Below, one piece after another: positions 6,252 to 9,876 of a DNA stretch of 9,876 nt. The notes under the pieces are model-generated. The model saw only the letters and a list, made by a program, of their open reading frames with translations. It searched no databases and was not told the DNA's origin. This DNA is from Blastocatellia bacterium (lineage in GTDB: Bacteria > Acidobacteriota > Blastocatellia > UBA7656): positions 1 through 9,876 of the forward strand of contig JAKEHD010000018.1 of NCBI GenBank assembly GCA_022615215.1, read 5' to 3'. Numbering within the stretch: position 1 is the stretch's first letter; every line of letters begins with the position of its first letter. Both the position numbers and the translations under genes were made by a program.

Positions 6252-6350
6252 TCCGACGCCTGATTTCTCAGTGGAACGAGTTGCGGGAAATGCCTCTATG
6301 CTGCTTGCTTGTAGGAAGGCAACTCTCCCAAGCGCCAGTCTGCAAGCTCG

Positions 6351-6393
6351 GTCTTGGGACTTTCAGTCCTGAAGCTTTTGTCCTGAGACTTTT
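6351..6393 (+). repeat. Degenerate 14-base tandem repeat (paired heptamers)
   Basis: Three units: GTCTTGGGACTTTCA (6351-6365), GTCCTGAAGCTTTT (6366-6379) and GTCCTGAGACTTTT (6380-6393). Each splits into two 7-mers, GTCYTGR and RRCTTTT, so the period relates to the heptamer arrays elsewhere in the window, although the sequence differs. It lies about 100 bases beyond the barrel-protein stop. Confidence 0.6.
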
Positions 6394-6421
6394 GCTCCCG
6401 CTCGTCTTTATAATTTCTGAT

Positions 6422-6440
6422 TTGCGCGCGTAGCGCGCAA
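6422..6440. other. Perfect GC-rich hairpin
   Basis: TTGCGCGC - GTA - GCGCGCAA is an 8-base-pair inverted repeat with a 3-base loop. Neither strand shows a proper T-tract after it, so it is not a standard intrinsic terminator. It would be the first thing transcribed from the TATAAT at 6409-6414, and it could also be a protein-binding palindrome or a weak transcription end for the barrel-protein gene. Confidence 0.45.
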
Positions 6441-6505
6441 CTATTGCAGTAGTACGTCGTTGAAACATACTGTACCGGCGCGAAGAATGCTTGCTCAAAC
6501 GCGGC

Positions 6506-6539
6506 TATCTTACTGAGCGATATAACCAGCGGTAAGATA
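6506..6539 (+). promoter_or_regulatory. Spaced dyad, possible operator of the kinase promoter
   Basis: TATCTTAC (6506-6513) and GTAAGATA (6532-6539) are exact reverse complements separated by 18 bases. The right arm overlaps the position where a -35 box would lie for the TACAAT at 6554-6559. This fits a dimeric regulator bound across the promoter, or an RNA stem, but no regulator can be named. Confidence 0.4.
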
Positions 6540-6559
6540 AGAATATAAGTGGCTACAAT
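6531..6559 (+). promoter_or_regulatory. Weak promoter candidate for the histidine kinase gene
   Basis: TACAAT at 6554-6559 is one mismatch from the -10 consensus. The hexamer 17 bases upstream (GGTAAG, 6531-6536) is a poor -35, which suggests an activator-dependent promoter if it is real. The transcript would carry a leader of about 170 bases. Confidence 0.3.
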
Positions 6560-6574
6560 AGTGCTTCTCCGGCG

Positions 6575-6611
6575 TCCGAATTTTTGGAAAATCTCCGAAA
6601 ATTTGGAAATC
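6575..6611 (+). promoter_or_regulatory. Tandem pair of half-palindromic repeats, possible operators
   Basis: TCCGAATTTTTGGAAAATC (6575-6593) is followed directly by TCCGAAAATTTGGAAATC (6594-6611). The copies match closely, with one extra base in the first. Each contains a loose palindrome of the type TCC-(A/T run)-GGA. Two adjacent sites just downstream of the TACAAT box are typical of cooperative binding, but function is inference. Confidence 0.4.
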
Positions 6612-6739
6612 GAAGACGTGATCGTGCCTGTAAACTACTCGAAAGACGCTATTTTTGGAGTGAATGCCGGTTCTTGCGGGTAGGGGAATAAAAGTTGCAC
6701 TGTCTTAGCCCGAATAATTTTGCCTTCCGGTGAAAGCGC

Positions 6740-9700
6740 GTGCATGGGACTGGGATGATGAGAGACCTGCTCAACAAGACAAAGCTTATCGCAATCCTGG
6801 CGATAACTCTCGTGCTCGTCGTCATCGGTGTGCTCAACCTGCGCGACCGCCTCAACGCAAGGCCCATTCCCCACGATGGCATCGAATGGATAGAGACCGA
6901 CGAAGGCATACAGGCCAAAGCCGTAAGCCCTGAGTCTCCCCTATACAGAGTTGTAGAGCCTGGCGATTATCTCAGGTTCGTCCAGTATCAGGGAATGTAC
7001 GAAGAGGTAAATAATATTGCAACCCTCATGCTTTACCTCGAAAGACAGGGGATAGGAAACGACGCCCTTTACGCCATCGAGCATCAGGATCCGTTGATTC
7101 AGAGCATGCTGGGCATGGAGGAGCCGCTCTTCGACGCCCCTTTCAAAACCATTTCCCTGCGGCGGAATCTCAGCCGCGAACTTTACCTTGCGTTCATCGG
7201 GCTGGTTTATCTGGCGATAGGTTTGTTCGTCTTATTCAAGCAGAGCCGCGCTCATCTGACCTATCACTTCTTCGCCTGGTCACTGATCTCGTTCGTGGTC
7301 TATTTCTACGCCTCGACCAATAGTTTCAATCGAATCGATAAGCTCGCATCGGTGCTCGACGCATCGTGTCTGGCGCTGCTGGCCCCGCTATTTCTCCATT
7401 TCTGCGCCAATTTCCCTTCGGGCAAAGGGCTTTCGCTGCGCGCCCGCCCGGTGGTCGCATCGATCTACGCGCCAACACTATTGCTCATCGCTGCCGAAGT
7501 CTTCTGGCATTACAAACCGTCCATATACGGGAGCGTCTCGCTCGTTCAGGCGCGTAACTGGCTGGATACTATAGAACTGGCGCAATACGGGATTTTCTTC
7601 CTGGCAGGAAGCGCCCTGCTCGTGCGGACTTTCGTCCGTTCGAGAAACACCTTGCTCAGACAGCAACTCAAGTGGATAGTCTGGGGGCTCGGGCTGTCGA
7701 TATTGCCCTTCGCCGTCGGCTATATAATTCCTTACATTTCCAACATCATTCCTTATATCCCCGATATCACAGTCGCCCCCCTTATAGAGACGCTCTCTTA
7801 CGTGCCTCTGATTCTGATTCCTCTGTCATTCGGTTACTCGATAGTCCGTTACCGGCTGATGGATGTCGACGTCATAATGCGCCGCAGCTTCGTGCATGTG
7901 ATGGCCATAATCGCGGTCGCCGCGCTCTATATGGCGATGCTTCTCGGTGTAAGCGATCTGATCAAGTTCATCTGGGAATCCGCAGACCTGAACTCCTGGA
8001 ACACGCGAATAATAGTCATCATAGGCATGCTGATTGTGACTGTGCTCTTTACGCCGATCAAAAACAGGCTTCAGGTATGGGCCGACCGATGGTTCTACGG
8101 CGAGCGATACACTATGAGAGCGGGGCTTCAGGACTTCGGCAGGACGCTCTCTCAGACGACGGCCTTGCCGCAACTGCTCGATTCGCTGGTGCGGCGATTG
8201 TCGAATATGTTGTCGGTCGACAAGGTCGCTATCTTCATCGAAGACAAACGGTCGCCTTCGGGTTTCAGACTGACGCATGCGATGGGAATAGAGAGCGAAA
8301 TCCATCTGCCGGAGAATATAAGAAATATAATTCGCAGCCGTTCGATCGGGCGCGGATTCATCTCGGCGCTGGATCTGGACGCGAAATACCCCGGCAAAGA
8401 GGCGAATACGGACGCCTACCCGCTTTCGCATGCGGACGATGAGAAAGATGCCTCTCCATTCGACGTTCCGCCTTCGGACGGCAAGCTGCTGGCTCAAGGC
8501 GAACTCTATTACTATGTTCCCTGTGTGGTGCGGGACCGTATGGTGGCCATCATAGGGGTCGGGCGGGAAACTTCGGGCGCGTTTCTCACGAGCGAAGACA
8601 CCGACCTTCTCAGGGCCTTGTCGGGTTACGTTGCGGTCGCCATAGACAACAGCCTGCTATACCGCTCGGAGTTGGAAAAAGCCGAAGAGATGGCTCTACT
8701 CAAAGAGTTTTCCGAAAGCATCATCGAAAGCGTCAACGTCGGCATACTCGTGATAGATTCCAACGGGCGAATCACGACCTGGAACAGCGCGCTCGAAGAG
8801 ATATTGGGCATCACGCGCGAGCGGGCGATTGACCGCAATATCGACGAAGTATTCGACCGTGACCTGATAGAGACCATACAATATGTTATCGGGCAAGACG
8901 GCTGGGCCATAAGCGAGACGCACCACATTTACAAGTATAATGCTTCGACCGAAGACGGACGACCTCTTACCCTGAACATATCGCTCGCGCCCTTCGAGGC
9001 CGCGCGCGGAGTCGTGACCGGCACGCTCGTGGTATTCGAGAACGTCACCGAGCGCGTGCAGTTGGAGCAGCAACTCCTCGAACGCGAAAAGCTTTCATCG
9101 ATAGGACTCCTGGCCGCAGGCGTGGCCCACGAAGTCAATACTCCGCTCACGGGCATCTCTTCTTACGCGCAGATGCTGCTTCAACAGGTTTCCGAAAGCG
9201 ACCCCAAGTACACGCTGCTTGAAAAGATACGCCATCAAACCCTGCGCGCTTCGGGGATAGTCAACAACCTTCTGAACTTCTCTCGCACAGGCGACACCAA
9301 ATTCCAGGAGACGAACCTCAATTCGGTGCTCGAAGATACCCTCCAGCTACTCGAACCGCAAATCCACAATACTAGAATCGAGATCGTGCGCCACTACGGA
9401 GAAGACCTCCCGGCAGCCTACGGCAGCCCGTCCAAGCTTCAGCAGGTCTTCATGAACATGATATTGAACGCGCGCGACGCCATGCCTTCGGGAGGGCGGC
9501 TAATGATTCATACCCGTCTGGTCGACACGTCGCTCGTCGTGGATTTCCGCGATACAGGCACAGGCATCGCGCCTGAAAACATCGCCCGCATATACGATCC
9601 GTTCTTCACGACGAAAGAGGTGGGCCAGGGAACCGGTCTCGGCCTTGCGCTCTCCTATGGAATAATCCAGGAACACGGCGGGCGCATATTCGTCGAAAGC

Positions 9701-9778
9701 CGCCTGGGCGAAGGCGCAAACTTCACCATAAAACTCCCCACCGCCATCTCGCGGCAGATGCAGGCAGCGAGCGATTGA
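6740..9778 (+). CDS. Membrane sensor histidine kinase: PDZ-like, multi-TM, GAF, PAS, HisKA, HATPase
   Basis: Inner-membrane two-component sensor that should autophosphorylate on His and pass phosphate to a response regulator not in this window. From the N-terminus: a TM helix (about 15-33); a PDZ-like extracytoplasmic segment (about 48-115, with VSPESP and VEPGDYLRFV); roughly nine TM helices (147-438); a GAF-like domain (about 470-640); a PAS domain (about 660-770); HisKA with the H-box AAGVAHEVNTPL and phospho-acceptor H797; and HATPase_c with N-box N906/N910, DTGTGIAP from D938, the F-box DPFFTTK and GQGTGLGL. There is no receiver domain. The kinase core resembles the NtrB type; the membrane layout resembles ComP-like sensors. 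GTG at 6740 follows GGTGA by 6 bases; ATG at 6755 or 6758 is an alternative that costs only a few residues. All key catalytic residues are present. Confidence 0.93.
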   Translation: MHGTGMMRDLLNKTKLIAILAITLVLVVIGVLNLRDRLNARPIPHDGIEWIETDEGIQAKAVSPESPLYRVVEPGDYLRFVQYQGMYEEVNNIATLMLYLERQGIGNDALYAIEHQDPLIQSMLGMEEPLFDAPFKTISLRRNLSRELYLAFIGLVYLAIGLFVLFKQSRAHLTYHFFAWSLISFVVYFYASTNSFNRIDKLASVLDASCLALLAPLFLHFCANFPSGKGLSLRARPVVASIYAPTLLLIAAEVFWHYKPSIYGSVSLVQARNWLDTIELAQYGIFFLAGSALLVRTFVRSRNTLLRQQLKWIVWGLGLSILPFAVGYIIPYISNIIPYIPDITVAPLIETLSYVPLILIPLSFGYSIVRYRLMDVDVIMRRSFVHVMAIIAVAALYMAMLLGVSDLIKFIWESADLNSWNTRIIVIIGMLIVTVLFTPIKNRLQVWADRWFYGERYTMRAGLQDFGRTLSQTTALPQLLDSLVRRLSNMLSVDKVAIFIEDKRSPSGFRLTHAMGIESEIHLPENIRNIIRSRSIGRGFISALDLDAKYPGKEANTDAYPLSHADDEKDASPFDVPPSDGKLLAQGELYYYVPCVVRDRMVAIIGVGRETSGAFLTSEDTDLLRALSGYVAVAIDNSLLYRSELEKAEEMALLKEFSESIIESVNVGILVIDSNGRITTWNSALEEILGITRERAIDRNIDEVFDRDLIETIQYVIGQDGWAISETHHIYKYNASTEDGRPLTLNISLAPFEAARGVVTGTLVVFENVTERVQLEQQLLEREKLSSIGLLAAGVAHEVNTPLTGISSYAQMLLQQVSESDPKYTLLEKIRHQTLRASGIVNNLLNFSRTGDTKFQETNLNSVLEDTLQLLEPQIHNTRIEIVRHYGEDLPAAYGSPSKLQQVFMNMILNARDAMPSGGRLMIHTRLVDTSLVVDFRDTGTGIAPENIARIYDPFFTTKEVGQGTGLGLALSYGIIQEHGGRIFVESRLGEGANFTIKLPTAISRQMQAASD

Positions 9779-9854
9779 TATATACTGCGCGCGGGATGAA
9801 ATGACAATTTTGAGCGGAGATATATACTACGCGCGGGATAAAATGAACCTTTTT
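9777..9854 (+). repeat. 42-base tandem repeat over the kinase stop codon (copies B and C)
   Basis: Copy B begins GATATATACTGCGCGCGGG at 9777 and copy C begins GATATATACTACGCGCGGG at 9819, exactly 42 bases on. Both continue with AT, A-rich AAATGA and a T run. Copy B starts within the kinase TGA stop (9776-9778). Because 42 is a multiple of three, both copies are open in one frame and would encode DIYCARDEM and DIYYARDKM. Copy A, at 63-96 on the minus strand, is the same element. Confidence 0.8.
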
Positions 9855-9876
9855 CAGCGCCGCAACCTATTTGGAG
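9801..9876 (+). CDS. Possible start of the next gene (partial, runs off right edge)
   Basis: ATG at 9801, 22 bases after the kinase stop, opens a frame that remains open to the window edge (MTILSGDIYYARDKMNLFQ onward). A second in-frame ATG at 9843 lies at the equivalent place in the next repeat copy. GGGAT about five bases upstream is only a weak ribosome binding site. A response regulator would be the usual partner here, but the first 25 residues show no receiver-domain strand. If real it is probably co-transcribed with the kinase. Confidence 0.3.
   Translation, partial: MTILSGDIYYARDKMNLFQRRNLFG

Larger units (their letters stand above)
6252..6739. other. 488-base gap upstream of the histidine kinase, rich in regulatory-like signals
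   Basis: No convincing gene on either strand. It holds a 14-base periodic repeat (6351-6393), a consensus TATAAT at 6409-6414 with a poor -35, a GC-rich hairpin (6422-6440), a spaced dyad (6506-6539), a TACAAT box (6554-6559) and two tandem half-palindromic repeats (6575-6611). A 14-codon frame (6664-6708, MPVLAGRGIKVALS) follows GGAG by 3 bases and might be a leader peptide, but this is weak. Confidence 0.5.

Noticed and set aside
6422..6440. Intrinsic terminator for the barrel-protein gene
   Set aside because: The hairpin is perfect but no T-tract follows on either strand, so it is reported only as a hairpin.
6268..6498. 76-codon minus-strand frame in the gap before the kinase
   Set aside because: It crosses the 14-base repeat and the GC hairpin, has no ribosome binding site and shows no protein-like features.
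7672..8442. 256-codon plus-strand frame inside the kinase gene
   Set aside because: An out-of-frame shadow of the kinase coding sequence; the kinase frame there carries coherent TM and GAF sequence.

Overview
The window looks like a chromosomal segment of a Gram-negative bacterium with moderately high GC, most likely an Acidobacteriota, perhaps of the class Blastocatellia. The pointers are an outer-membrane barrel protein with an N-terminal carboxypeptidase-regulatory-like domain, a ComP-like multi-membrane-pass histidine kinase, and gaps filled with heptamer tandem repeats. The taxonomic call is inference; there is no rRNA or other decisive marker. I saw no insertion sequence, phage gene, CRISPR array or tRNA.

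The left block (124-3183) runs on the minus strand and reads as one operon: a short M3-like zinc peptidase, aroB (3-dehydroquinate synthase, shikimate pathway) and a small single-pass membrane protein resembling DUF4845. A good sigma70-type promoter lies just upstream of the peptidase. The peptidase-aroB gap is almost wholly heptamer repeats. A further small reading frame may start at position 74 and run off the left edge.

The divergent gap (3184-3886) holds the peptidase promoter, a 10-unit heptamer array with inverted partners, and a cluster of strong hairpins (3408-3634). On the minus strand the cluster ends in a terminator-like stem and T-tract, so it is a candidate structured RNA.

The plus-strand right block has rdgB (house-cleaning NTP pyrophosphatase), then a signal-peptide-bearing outer-membrane barrel protein with its own near-consensus promoter inside the 3' end of rdgB. 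After a 488-base gap rich in dyads and repeats comes a large membrane histidine kinase (PDZ-like, multi-TM, GAF, PAS, HisKA, HATPase). Its stop codon overlaps a 42-base tandem repeat, inside which a further reading frame appears to start and leave the window. A related copy of that repeat sits on the minus strand near the left edge, also across a putative start codon.

The genes mix housekeeping metabolism (aroB, rdgB), envelope functions and signalling. Beyond the aroB operon and the possible kinase-downstream gene pair, I see no evidence that they form one pathway. The most interesting items are the structured RNA candidate, the repeated start-codon element, the kinase promoter region and the heptamer arrays.
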